DNA of 64,000 nucleotides from Bradyrhizobium sp. 1(2017) (GTDB lineage Bacteria > Pseudomonadota > Alphaproteobacteria > Rhizobiales > Xanthobacteraceae). The stretch is taken from assembly GCF_011602485.2 (NCBI RefSeq), contig NZ_CP050022.2, positions 6,344,001 to 6,408,000 on the forward strand, written 5' to 3'. The translations under genes were made by a program, and so were the position numbers. The notes beneath the pieces are model-generated. The model was not told the DNA's origin. It ran no database searches and saw nothing but the letters and a program-made list of their open reading frames with translations. Positions within the stretch are counted from its first letter, which is position 1. Every line of letters starts with the position of its first letter. This document shows, piece after piece, positions 16,352-25,358 of this stretch.

Positions 16352-17656
16352 ATGACTTTTTCCAGTATCTTCGCGCAATTCGTTGCGCTCCTCGGCGGCG
16401 TCGCGCTGCAATGGCGGAAGCTGTCAGGCACCGAGCCCACACCGGCCTGGGGAGACAAGCCGGCGATCCCCGAAGCCAAGCCGCAAGGCGCGATCCCGAC
16501 CTTGAAGATGCCCACCGCGCGCGGCTGGAGCGATGGGCATAAGCCGACGGTCGCGCCCGGGCTCAAGGTCAATGCGTTCGCAACCGGGCTCGACCACCCG
16601 CGCTGGATCGAGGTGCTGCCCAATGGCGACGTGCTGATCGCGGAGGCAACACAGATCGCAAGCCCCCCACGCACCGTGTTTCACTATGCGATGCAGGCGA
16701 CGATGCGGCGGGCCGCCGCGCTCGGCGTTTCCGCCAACCGCATCACGCTGCTGCGCGACAAGGATGGCGACGGCGTTGCCGAGGTTCGCGGCGCCTTCAT
16801 GGAGAATCTCAGCCAGCCGTTCGGCATGGCGCTGGTCGGCGACACCTTCTATGTCGGCAACACCGACGGCGTGATGGCGTTTCCCTATGTGGCCGGCGCC
16901 GATCGCATCACTGTACCCGGCAAGCGGCTCACGACGTTCAAGCCGGGCGGCCACTGGACGCGCAGCCTGCTCGCAAGCCCGGACGGCAAGAGGCTCTATG
17001 CCGGTGTCGGCTCGCTCAGCAACATCGCCGAGATGGGCATGGAGGTCGAGCAAGGCCGCGCCGCGGTCTACGAGCTCGACCTCGCCGCCGGCACGCATCG
17101 CATTTTCGGCGCCGGTCTGCGCAATCCCGTGGGCCTCGCATGGGAGCCCAATACGAACGTGCTGTGGACCGTCGTCAACGAGCGCGACGGTCTCGGCGAC
17201 GAGACGCCGCCGGATTATCTGACCTCGGTGCGGGACGGCGGTTTCTACGGCTGGCCTTATTGCTACTGGGGCAAGACGGTCGACGACCGCGTGCCGCAGG
17301 ATCCGGCGATGGTCGCCAAGGCGCTTCAACCGGACTATGCGCTCGGCGGCCACACTGCCTCGCTGGGGCTGTGCTGGATGCCCGCGGGCACCCTGCCCGG
17401 CTTCCCCGACGGCATGGTGATCGGCCAGCACGGCTCGTGGAATCGCAGCACGCTGTCCGGCTACAAGCTGGTGTTCATTCCGTTCGAGAACGGAAAGCCG
17501 TCCGGCCCCGGTCGCGACATCCTGTCGGGCTTCCTGTCCCCCGACGAGAAGGAATCCTACGGTCGCCCGGTCGGCGTCGTGATCGGCCCCGACAAGAAAT
17601 CGCTGCTGATGGCCGACGACGTCGGCAATGTGATCTGGCGCGTCACCGGAGCCTGA
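16352..17656 (+). CDS. Sorbosone dehydrogenase-like beta-propeller protein
   Basis: 434 residues. A hydrophobic N-terminus (FSSIFAQFVALLGGVAL) suggests export or anchoring. FATGLDHPRWIEVLPNGDVLIAEA opens the propeller. Later blocks GLRNPVGLAWEP, NERDGLGDETPPDYLTSV, GGFYGWPYCYWG and GSWNRSTLSGYKLVFIPF match the PQQ-type L-sorbosone/glucose-sorbosone dehydrogenase family. The family oxidises aldoses in the periplasm with quinone or heme acceptors. Many members are uncharacterised, so the substrate stays open. No PQQ synthesis genes are nearby. It converges on the aspartate dehydrogenase gene with only 4 nt between them. Confidence 0.82.
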   Translation: MTFSSIFAQFVALLGGVALQWRKLSGTEPTPAWGDKPAIPEAKPQGAIPTLKMPTARGWSDGHKPTVAPGLKVNAFATGLDHPRWIEVLPNGDVLIAEATQIASPPRTVFHYAMQATMRRAAALGVSANRITLLRDKDGDGVAEVRGAFMENLSQPFGMALVGDTFYVGNTDGVMAFPYVAGADRITVPGKRLTTFKPGGHWTRSLLASPDGKRLYAGVGSLSNIAEMGMEVEQGRAAVYELDLAAGTHRIFGAGLRNPVGLAWEPNTNVLWTVVNERDGLGDETPPDYLTSVRDGGFYGWPYCYWGKTVDDRVPQDPAMVAKALQPDYALGGHTASLGLCWMPAGTLPGFPDGMVIGQHGSWNRSTLSGYKLVFIPFENGKPSGPGRDILSGFLSPDEKESYGRPVGVVIGPDKKSLLMADDVGNVIWRVTGA

Positions 17657-17660
17657 GAAC

Positions 17661-18485
17661 TCACGTCCCGACGCAGAGCGTGGCGCGCTGCTTGCGGAGC
17701 AGCGCGATCACGGACAGTGCCGTGATCAGGCCGGTCTTGGGATTCTCGGACGGAATGTTCTCGATCGCCATCGAGAAGCGCGCCGAATCCGACTCGACCT
17801 CGATGCGGTGAACGTTGCGCGTCACGGTCGGATCGGCCCAGATCTGCACCTCTGTGCGATCGGGCCCGACACCCGCGAGCGACAGCGCCACCGCGACGTT
17901 GAGATTGGCCGGAAAGCCTTTTGCGGCCTCGCGCGCGGTGCCCTCGAACAGCTTGAGCGGCTCGCTCAGCCTGTCGATGTCGATGTTGTTCTCGACGATG
18001 AACGGCGCCCCCTTCAAGCCGTCGATCGGCTTGCGCGTCACCATCTTCACGGAATGAATGGTGCCGATTGCGGCGGCATTGACCGCATCGAGCCCGATCA
18101 GCGCGCCCGTCGGCACGATGATGCGGCCGCCATTGGCGCGGGCGAGATCGACGAGATCGAAATTGTCGAGCAGCCCGCCGACGCTGACGACGACCGCCGC
18201 CTTGCCGCGCCTCACCGCAGGCTCGACGATCTCACGCAGATGCCGGCTCGGCGCGCACTCGACCACGATATCGGCGGCATCGCCAAGCTGGTCGATGGGC
18301 AGCACGGACGGCGCGCGGCGCAGGGTGCCGAGAAACGTCTGGTGCTTGGCGCGATCGCGCACGGCGACGGCGGACAGCGTCAAGCCTTCGATGCCCTGGT
18401 CGAGCGCGGCCGCGATCTTGGTGCCGATCGAGCCCAGCCCTGCAATGGCGACCCGCAACCCGCTCGACGCTCGCTGTTCAGTCAT
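17661..18485 (-). CDS. Aspartate dehydrogenase family (NadX-like)
   Basis: 274 residues from ATG 18485. GLGSIGTKIA is the N-terminal Rossmann motif; ECAPSRHLREI and VVVSVGGLLD follow. PTGALIGLDAVNAA and GFPANLNVAVALSLAGVGPDRTEVQIWADP are the characteristic blocks of L-aspartate dehydrogenase. The enzyme oxidises L-aspartate to iminoaspartate with NAD(P), feeding NAD synthesis, or works in reverse on oxaloacetate and ammonia. Start choice: the Rossmann motif begins ten residues in and no signal is needed. The gap to the broken lysR is 35 nt on the same strand. Confidence 0.83.
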   Translation of the reverse strand: MTEQRASSGLRVAIAGLGSIGTKIAAALDQGIEGLTLSAVAVRDRAKHQTFLGTLRRAPSVLPIDQLGDAADIVVECAPSRHLREIVEPAVRRGKAAVVVSVGGLLDNFDLVDLARANGGRIIVPTGALIGLDAVNAAAIGTIHSVKMVTRKPIDGLKGAPFIVENNIDIDRLSEPLKLFEGTAREAAKGFPANLNVAVALSLAGVGPDRTEVQIWADPTVTRNVHRIEVESDSARFSMAIENIPSENPKTGLITALSVIALLRKQRATLCVGT

Positions 18486-18520
18486 CGCACTCACCTTCTC
18501 CGGGCTTTCGTCATAGCGCC

Positions 18521-19434
18521 TCACGCCCCTCGCGCATAGCTGCGCAGACGCGCCGCGAGCACCGCCAGCATGGCATCGCGGGCCGGATCGCGCGAGCCGC
18601 GCAGCCATGCGGCGGCGAGCGGCAGGCGGCCGACGGGACCCTTCTGCTTGAGCCGGAGCGGCACGAAGCGCACGCCGGGGACTGCCATCCGCGCGGTCCA
18701 GCGCGGTACGATCGCAACGCCGAGCCTTGTTGCGACCAGGTTGACGATGGTCTGCTTCTCGTCGGCGACCTGCACCACGCGCGGCGTCAATCCGGCCTGC
18801 TCGAACAGGTTGATCGTGAGGTCGTGGCTGTGTGGCCGCGAGCGGCGATCCGGCACCAGCATCGCCTCCTCGGCGATATCGGCCAGTGTGATCGACTTCT
18901 TCCCGGCCAGCGCATGCCGCTGCGGAAACGCCACGATCGCGGTCTCCTGAAGCAGGTCGCGGAACTCGAGCCGCTTGTCGGGGCGCTCCGGCGGCCGGAC
19001 GAAGGCGAGATCGAGTGCGCCGGTCAGGATCTTCGGCAGCAGCCGGACGGTCTTGTCCTCGCGCAGCTGCACCGCGATCTCCGGATGTTTGGCGCAAAAG
19101 TCCCGGAGCAGCGGCGGCAGCAATCCGGCCGCGGCGCTGTCGATGGCACCGACCCGGAGCCGCCGCGCGACGCCCGCGCGCGAGCGGTTGCGCAAATTAT
19201 TCTCGGCCGCTTCGACCCGGGCAAGGATGGCGCGTGCATCGCGCAGCAGCGTCGCGCCATCCTCGGTGAGCGACACCGCGCGCGTGGTCCGAACAGCTGC
19301 GTTCCCAGGTCGTCCTCCAGCAGCCTGATCTGGCGACCGAGTGCGGAGGGTAGCATCTGAAGCTGTTGCGCCGCGCGGCCGAAATGCAGCTGCTCGGCCG
19401 CCGCCAGGAAGCATCGGAGCTGATGCAGTTCCAT
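18521..19434 (-). pseudogene. LysR-family regulator, frameshifted
   Basis: The wHTH domain starts at ATG 19434 ([25 protein letters not shown]...[18 protein letters not shown]), then the frame is lost near 19289-19291. The remainder continues in another frame ([23 protein letters not shown]...) through a normal LysR effector domain to 18521. In intact relatives, Leu-Phe is followed by E-R-(T/S)-T-R; here TTC is followed by only GG before ACCACG, consistent with loss of 4 nt. Either the gene is truly broken or this is an assembly error. It is divergent from the tartrate dehydrogenase gene, which it probably controlled. Confidence 0.85.
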
Positions 19435-19462
19435 CCCGCAGATCCTCTCGTCTCGCCAGACG

Positions 19463-19475
19463 ATGATTATATCAT
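19463..19475. promoter_or_regulatory. ATGAT-TAT-ATCAT palindrome, candidate LysR box
   Basis: A 13-nt palindrome in an AT-rich patch of the 150-nt gap between divergent lysR and tartrate dehydrogenase genes. It lies 29 nt upstream of the lysR start and has the length and symmetry of a T-N11-A LysR site. A weak promoter for the dehydrogenase (TTGAGT 19499-19504, 17 nt, TAGAGT 19522-19527) lies beyond it. Confidence 0.45.
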
Positions 19476-19584
19476 TTTTTTGTATAAACCAGCGGCAATT
19501 GAGTCGCCCCGGTACTCCCTCTAGAGTCGCCGACGAGGCCGACGGTCGGATCTTCCGGCGCGATCTCTCACAAGGAGTATTCCC

Positions 19585-20658
19585 ATGCGCACCCATTCGA
19601 TCGCAGCAATCCCCGCCGACGGCATCGGTCCCGAGGTGATCTCGGCCGGCGTGCGCGTGCTGGAGGCGCTGGCAAAGCGCAGCGGCGATCTCGCCTTCAA
19701 CGTCAAGACGTTCGACTGGGGCTCGGACTATTACAAGAAGCATGGCGTGATGATGCCGGCCGACGGCCTCGCCGAGCTGAAGACATTCGACGCGATCTAT
19801 TTCGGTGCGGTCGGCGCCCGTGATGTGCCCGACCATATCACGCTGTGGGGCCTGCGGCTGCCGATCTGCCAGGGCTTTGACCAATACGCCAATGTGCGGC
19901 CGACGAAAATCCTGCCGGGCGTGGCCTCGCCGCTGCGCAATGTCGGCGTCGGCGATCTCGACTGGGTGATCGTACGAGAGAACTCCGAGGGTGAATATGC
20001 CGGCATGGGCGGCCGCGCCCACAAGGGCCTGCCGGAGGAGGTCGGCACGGAAGTCGCCGTCTTCACCCGCGTCGGCGTCACGCGGATCATGCGTTATGCG
20101 TTCCAGCTCGCGCAGTCACGGCCGCGCAAGCTGCTGACCGTCGTGACCAAGTCGAACGCGCAGCGCCACGGCATGGTGATGTGGGACGAGATCGCGGCCG
20201 AGGTCGCCGGCGAGTTCCCCGAGGTCAGCTGGGACAAGATGCTGGTCGACGCCATGACGGTGCGGATGACGCTGCATCCGAAGAGCCTCGACACGATCGT
20301 CGCGACCAACCTGCACGCCGACATCCTCTCCGATCTCGCCGGCGCGCTGGCGGGGAGCCTCGGGGTCGCGCCGACCGGCAACATCGATCCGCAACGCCGC
20401 TTCCCCTCGATGTTCGAGCCGATCCACGGCTCGGCCTTCGACATCACCGGCAAGGGGATAGCCAACCCGGTCGCAACCTTCTGGACCGGCGCGCAAATGC
20501 TCGAGCATCTCGGCGAGAAGGACGCAGCTGCCAGGTTGATGTCGGCGGTCGAGCGCGTCTGCGCAGCCGGCGTGCTGACGCCGGATGTCGGTGGCAAGGC
20601 GACGACGAAGGACGTGACGGATGCCGTGATCGACGCGATCCAAAGCGCGAACGTCTAG
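19585..20658 (+). CDS. Tartrate / D-malate dehydrogenase (decarboxylating type)
   Basis: 357 residues, typical of TtuC/Dml[11 protein letters not shown] opens the isocitrate/isopropylmalate dehydrogenase fold. [28 protein letters not shown] (catalytic Lys region), [31 protein letters not shown] (metal-binding Asp residues) and [18 protein letters not shown] follow. The enzyme oxidises D-malate or tartrate with NAD and Mn/Mg, giving pyruvate or related products. AAGGAGT sits 7 nt before the ATG. The divergent lysR points to substrate-induced control, though that regulator is frameshifted here. Confidence 0.9.
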   Translation: MRTHSIAAIPADGIGPEVISAGVRVLEALAKRSGDLAFNVKTFDWGSDYYKKHGVMMPADGLAELKTFDAIYFGAVGARDVPDHITLWGLRLPICQGFDQYANVRPTKILPGVASPLRNVGVGDLDWVIVRENSEGEYAGMGGRAHKGLPEEVGTEVAVFTRVGVTRIMRYAFQLAQSRPRKLLTVVTKSNAQRHGMVMWDEIAAEVAGEFPEVSWDKMLVDAMTVRMTLHPKSLDTIVATNLHADILSDLAGALAGSLGVAPTGNIDPQRRFPSMFEPIHGSAFDITGKGIANPVATFWTGAQMLEHLGEKDAAARLMSAVERVCAAGVLTPDVGGKATTKDVTDAVIDAIQSANV

Positions 20659-20674
20659 CAGACCAGCCCTGACG

Positions 20675-21520
20675 TCACCGCACGCCATAGCGCAGGAACG
20701 CGTCGCCGATTCTGGCCTCGATGAGCTTTGCTGCCGAGACGTCACGGTCGCCGGCCTTGTCGCCCTGACCGAGCTTGGCCAGCCCGCGCCCATAGAGCGC
20801 GCTTGCCAGATTTGGCGTCAAGCGCAACGCCGAACTGTAGTCGTCGATGGCCGCAGCGAATTGCCCCATCTTCAGATGGATCAGGGCACGTGAATCATAT
20901 GTCGCGGCGTCGTTCGACCCCAGCTGAATCGCACTGTGGCAGTCGTCGAGCCCGGCCTGGAGGTCGCCGCTCACCGCTCGGGTCCAGCACCGTCCACTTC
21001 TCGCCAACCTCGAATTCGGATCCAGGCGGATGGCCTCGTCGAAATCCAGCAAGGCCCGATCATACTGTTTCAGCTTGAGGTGGGCCTGGGCTCGATTGGC
21101 GAAGGCGCTGCCATAACCAGGGTCGAGCCGGATTGCCTCACCGAAAGCCTTGATCGCGTCGTCATATGCGCCAATCCTCAAATAGGCCACGCCGCGATTG
21201 TTCAGCGGCTTGACGTAGTCTGGCGCAATTTCGATCGCGCGATCGAAATCGCTGATGGCACGATCGTAGTCCGCCGTCGCGGTATGAGCGTTGCCACGAT
21301 TGTTGTAGGCCACGGCCAGCGCGGACGGCCTGACATCACCCGAATTGATCAGCGCCGTACAGCCGGAGATCCGGGCTTGGGCCGGGATGCGGTCCCCGCC
21401 GTTGCACTGCTCGACGGTCTTGAGCCGGCTGGTTTTCTGCAGTTGCTGGGCAGCCGCGGGCGAACCGGCCAACAGCAAGGCGAGAATGGGTGCGACGCGG
21501 CCGATGATGGCGGCCCTCAT
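20675..21520 (-). CDS. Secreted TPR-repeat protein
   Basis: 281 residues. The signal peptide is MRAAIIGRVAPILALLLAGSPAAAQ. Residues 65-270 hold about six tandem TPR units with the W/Y-L-G-Y-A-F-A-P pattern, e.g. ALAVAYNNRGNAHTATADYDRAISDFDRAIEIAPD and AFANRAQAHLKLKQYDRALLDFDEAIRLDPN. One central unit is degenerate and carries two Cys (GRCWTRAVSGDLQAGLDDCHSAIQ). TPR proteins act as protein-binding scaffolds in the periplasm. It begins 21 nt after the FecR-domain gene on the same strand, so both are likely one operon. Confidence 0.85.
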   Translation of the reverse strand: MRAAIIGRVAPILALLLAGSPAAAQQLQKTSRLKTVEQCNGGDRIPAQARISGCTALINSGDVRPSALAVAYNNRGNAHTATADYDRAISDFDRAIEIAPDYVKPLNNRGVAYLRIGAYDDAIKAFGEAIRLDPGYGSAFANRAQAHLKLKQYDRALLDFDEAIRLDPNSRLARSGRCWTRAVSGDLQAGLDDCHSAIQLGSNDAATYDSRALIHLKMGQFAAAIDDYSSALRLTPNLASALYGRGLAKLGQGDKAGDRDVSAAKLIEARIGDAFLRYGVR

Positions 21521-21541
21521 GGTCGTCTCCGTGTCGAGCTT

Positions 21542-22189
21542 TCAGCATCCTCTGCAGATGTTCAATCTTGGAGCCTTCTCCTGTTCCTGCGGACCCACCG
21601 CGGCGCCCGCGCGCTTCTTGAGCAATTTGGTCTTGCCTTCTTCGATGAGGGTCGAGAACTTGACCGAGCCGTCATCCGCCGTTTCGATATGCGGCGTCGT
21701 GCCTCGGATTCCCATGGTTGCAACGGGCGTATCGACCTTCATGTCGCCGGTCTTCGCGACCTGACCGGCTACGAATGTGGCGGTTCCCTTGGTCAGATTG
21801 AAAAATGCCGCGTTGGACTTTCCGGCCGGCTCGTACACGTACTCGTCCAAGGTCATGTGAGCATTGCTCGACAGATTGAACGACGAACCGTCGTTGAAAT
21901 TGATGCTGACCCGGCTGTCCGCTTTGGTTCGAACCACGTCGCGGAGATACACGACATCGCCGACCTTGGTTTGAGCGGCTTGATCGGGAAGGTTCACCTG
22001 AACGAGGGCCGCACCTGTACGCTCGATCGTGACCGAACCCGTGACGGCTACGACTTTCCCGATCGGACTTGGCGCAGCTTCCTGAAGGATGGGCTTCACG
22101 GGATTTAGTTGAGCCTGCGCCGGCGCAGCAAGGCTCGCGGATGCGCAAACGAAACCAGTCATCAAGGCTGCGATGGTATGCCTGCACAT
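21542..22189 (-). CDS. Periplasmic FecR-domain protein
   Basis: 215 residues from ATG 22189, chosen for GAAGGAG upstream and the signal peptide that follows (HTIAALMTGFVCASASLAAPAQAQ). GKVVAVTGSVTIERTG...VGDVVYLRDVVRTKADSRVSINFNDGSSFNLSSNAHMTLDEYVYEP is a FecR domain. ATFVAGQVAKTGDMKVDTPVATMGIRGTTPHI is its second conserved block. Unlike classic FecR, there is no N-terminal cytoplasmic sigma-regulator segment. This free-standing type is common in alphaproteobacterial envelope loci. It is first in an operon with the TPR protein and divergent from a second FecR-domain protein. Confidence 0.83.
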   Translation of the reverse strand: MCRHTIAALMTGFVCASASLAAPAQAQLNPVKPILQEAAPSPIGKVVAVTGSVTIERTGAALVQVNLPDQAAQTKVGDVVYLRDVVRTKADSRVSINFNDGSSFNLSSNAHMTLDEYVYEPAGKSNAAFFNLTKGTATFVAGQVAKTGDMKVDTPVATMGIRGTTPHIETADDGSVKFSTLIEEGKTKLLKKRAGAAVGPQEQEKAPRLNICRGC

Positions 22190-22631
22190 GACCCGCTCCT
22201 TCCGCGAAGATCTTGCTTGCGGGATCGCTCGATCTGACCTCTGTGAGCCCAGCCAAGCCCGCAAGTCGTGCATCGTCAGCATCTACGGCGTGGATCGGTC
22301 CTGAAGACCAACGCTCCAGAGGGCGAAGTGCTCTTGACTTCGACCTTAGCTCCAAGTCCTTTGCCTCGCCACCAAAAGTAAGCTACATTTTGTGCAGTCC
22401 AATCGTCAACTTATTGAAAAGCAGATGCGGTCAGATCGAGACGTCGCGTCTCGTGTGAAGCTGTCACCGGCTTGGTAGTACCCATAGGGATCAGGATTTT
22501 TATCGGTCGTCTTCGGCGTGCAGGCCTGGAATTGCCAGTGCCAAAACCTGCTTTAGTGGCGCAGGCAAAACCGACAAGAAGACTGCGGCATCGCGCCGAG
22601 CCCGAAGAATTCGGGATGCGAGGCCATTTCC
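22190..22631. promoter_or_regulatory. Divergent control region between two FecR-domain genes
   Basis: 442 nt without a convincing gene. It contains a perfect palindrome, CGAGACG-TCG-CGTCTCG, at 22437-22453, about 180 nt upstream of the VCBS protein start and 248 nt from the other gene. An AT-richer patch (22370-22420) probably carries the promoters. Confidence 0.45.
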
Positions 22632-25247
22632 ATGTTAGTTGCGTTCGGCGTTGGAGCCCGGGACGGCGTTGTCACGACTTCACCTCTAGAGATCATCGGC
22701 ATAGTCGAGACCGCGTTCGGTGACGTCACCCTCACCCGCGATAGCGGCGCGGCGATCAAGGTCAGCATTGGCGACCTTGTCTGTCGTCATGACGTAATAG
22801 AGACCGCTGCGTACTCTCAGGTCGGAATTCGACTTCTCGACGACACCCTATTCAACGTCTTCAGCCAAGCCCGCATCGAGCTCCGCGAACTCGCGTCCGA
22901 GTCCGATGCCGCTTCGCGTTCGACCGCCGTCGCAGTCACCAGCGGCAGCTTCGCATTCGCTGCCGGCCGGCTGGCAAGCAGCGGCATCCTTACGGTCGAC
23001 ACTCCGCTCGGAAGCATTCGTGGCCACGCCGCCTCAAAAGGATTCGGCATCCTGACGATTGCGGCGTTGACTTTTTCGATGATGGAGCATGCACGAGCCG
23101 CGGACCCGGACGCCACCTTCGTGGATGACGATACGATCACTTACAAGGACATGCAGCACGGTGCGTTCGAACTCGTCACGAAGGAGCCGGTGCCGCGACG
23201 CATCATCGTCGACGATCCGGGCGAGACCGTCGTCCTGAATAGGATCGGCTCGTCGATCAGCGTGAGCCAGGTCACAAACAGCGCGGCTCGCATGGAGGAG
23301 CTCCAGGCGGCTCAACGAGACGTTCTTGCCAACTTCACGCGAGAGTCGATGGGCTCCAGCACGCCACCCTTCAGCAATTCGCCCGGACTTCAGCACATCA
23401 ACTTCACGTCAGACATCACGACGACTGAGCCGACGAACGAGCTTCCACCACTACTTCCGATCGAATTCCCCTTGATCGTGCTGCCGCAGCCGACGCTGAG
23501 GTTGCCGACCGCACCCATCAAAATCGACACGGTCACGTTCGACGAGTTCACTGCGTCAAGCGGTACCTTCGGCGCCAGCAGCCCGCTGAATGCCGCGCTG
23601 ACCTATGGTCTCGATGGAGGGACGGTCGGGAGCACTGTCCTGAACGGACTGACATACGATGTTTCACAGACCGGTCCTTATGGCACACTCTATCTCAACA
23701 GCGCGTCCGGCGCCTACACGTTCGTTCCGAACAATGCCGCCATCAATGCGCTGACGTCGCCGACGACCGCGAGCTTCGTCGTCACGGTCTCGGGCGGCGG
23801 GCTCTCGGCGAGTGAGGCCTTCAACATCTCCATCATTGGCGTCAACGACACTGCCGCCATCTCAGGCGATACCAGCGGCGCGGTGATGGAGGCGGGCGGC
23901 GGCGTCAATGCAGCGGCGGGCACGTCAACCATAACCGGCACGCTCACGAGCACGGACGTCGACCACCCACCCAATACCTTCACGGCGGTCAGTTCGCCGA
24001 CCAAAAGCACCGGCGGCTACGGGCATTTCACGATGACATCCGCCGGCGTGTGGACCTACACGCTCGACGACGGCAACAGCAAAGTGCAGGCTTTGAATGT
24101 CGGCGACACCCTGACCGATACTCTGACCGTGACCAGCATCGACGGCACGCCCCAGCTCGTGACAATCACGATCCAGGGCAGCAATGACGCTGCCGTCATC
24201 TCGGGCACCACAACCGGTTCAGTCGTCGAGGCGAGCTGCGCTTCGCCCGGCACGCCGCTCGCGACAGGCACCCTTGTCGCCACGGACGTCGATGATCCGG
24301 TCAGCCCCTTCATGGCGGTCATCTGTCCAACGGCCAGCTTGCAGGGCTATGGCTACTTCACGATCACCTCGGCCGGCGCGTGGACCTATACGCTCGACAA
24401 CAACAACTGCACCGTGCAGGCACTCAATATCTGCGACACCAGGACCGATCAGTTCACCGTGACGACCGTCGACGGTACGCAGCAGGTCGTGACCATTACA
24501 ATCAATGGCGTGAACGACGCCGCCGTCATTTCGGGAACAAAGACAGGCTCAGTGCTCGAGAGCGGTTGCATTTCTTACGGTAAGCCGATCGCGACCGGCA
24601 CGCTCGCTGCGACCGACGTCGACAATCCCGCCAACACCTTCACGGCGGTTACCTCGCCCGCCGCAAGCGCCGGCGGCTACGGCACTTTCACGATGACCGC
24701 GGAGGGACTGTGGACCTATACGCTCGACAACAACAACTCCGTCGTGGACGCACTCGATGTTTGCGATACCCTCACCGACCACTTCACGGTGACGACCATC
24801 GATGGCACCGCGCAAATTGTGACGATAGCCATCCGCGGCGCCAGCGACGCCGACTCCTATCGGTCGGCAGCGGATTCCGGTGCCGACCGGTTCGATACGA
24901 TCACCTCGATGGACAATTTCAGATTTGTCTTCGAACAAACCGCGACCAGCGACAGCATCCATCGAGGTGGAGTTGCGGTCGATGGCACACCCGGCTCACA
25001 CGGATACGCACAGGCCGATCCGCACGGCCGGGACGATTGCTTCAACTTCCTGAATTCTGCGATCGAGAGTTCCGGCATCAATTTCGCGAACGATCTTTTC
25101 GAACCGGGCAATCATCACGAACGCGCGGCAACGGCCGCCGAACATGGGGGCGCCGCGGCAGCCGCCGACGTTTCGGAGCTGAACCATGACGCTGCGATTG
25201 CCGGCGGTTCAGCCGGGCACAATGCGCTGCACGATCTCCTGGTGTGA
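22632..25247 (+). CDS. FecR-domain, VCBS-repeat surface protein
   Basis: 871 residues. Residues 20-140 form a FecR domain (GIVETAFGDVTLTRD...VGDLVCRHDVIETAAYSQVGIRLLDDTLFNVFSQARIEL, then GILTVDTPLGSIRGHA). Residues 300-400 form a cadherin-like linker. Three VCBS repeats follow, each about 110 residues, marked by SGTTTGSVVEA, ATGTLVATDVD, YGYFTITSAGAWTYTLDN and VTITINGVNDAAVISG. In DNA the WTYTLD block recurs at 24051, 24381 and 24711, exactly 330 nt apart. Repeats 2 and 3 carry Cys. The C-terminal 150 residues are Asp/His/Ala-rich with no anchor. There is no classical signal peptide, so type I secretion is possible, but no T1SS genes lie in the window. Relatives are large adhesins. Confidence 0.85.
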   Translation: MLVAFGVGARDGVVTTSPLEIIGIVETAFGDVTLTRDSGAAIKVSIGDLVCRHDVIETAAYSQVGIRLLDDTLFNVFSQARIELRELASESDAASRSTAVAVTSGSFAFAAGRLASSGILTVDTPLGSIRGHAASKGFGILTIAALTFSMMEHARAADPDATFVDDDTITYKDMQHGAFELVTKEPVPRRIIVDDPGETVVLNRIGSSISVSQVTNSAARMEELQAAQRDVLANFTRESMGSSTPPFSNSPGLQHINFTSDITTTEPTNELPPLLPIEFPLIVLPQPTLRLPTAPIKIDTVTFDEFTASSGTFGASSPLNAALTYGLDGGTVGSTVLNGLTYDVSQTGPYGTLYLNSASGAYTFVPNNAAINALTSPTTASFVVTVSGGGLSASEAFNISIIGVNDTAAISGDTSGAVMEAGGGVNAAAGTSTITGTLTSTDVDHPPNTFTAVSSPTKSTGGYGHFTMTSAGVWTYTLDDGNSKVQALNVGDTLTDTLTVTSIDGTPQLVTITIQGSNDAAVISGTTTGSVVEASCASPGTPLATGTLVATDVDDPVSPFMAVICPTASLQGYGYFTITSAGAWTYTLDNNNCTVQALNICDTRTDQFTVTTVDGTQQVVTITINGVNDAAVISGTKTGSVLESGCISYGKPIATGTLAATDVDNPANTFTAVTSPAASAGGYGTFTMTAEGLWTYTLDNNNSVVDALDVCDTLTDHFTVTTIDGTAQIVTIAIRGASDADSYRSAADSGADRFDTITSMDNFRFVFEQTATSDSIHRGGVAVDGTPGSHGYAQADPHGRDDCFNFLNSAIESSGINFANDLFEPGNHHERAATAAEHGGAAAAADVSELNHDAAIAGGSAGHNALHDLLV

Positions 25248-25358
25248 CTTGGTCTGCCGAAGATGCATGCCATGAACGCACTTTCGAAATGCTGGCATGA
25301 GGCTCGCCCGCAAGCGGAGGAGGAACGTACCGTCCTGGTCCAACCGGACCGGCGTCGC

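Noticed and set aside
21542..22189. FecIR iron-signalling system
   Set aside because: The FecR domain is present but no ECF sigma gene or TonB receptor adjoins it and the protein is exported from residue 1.
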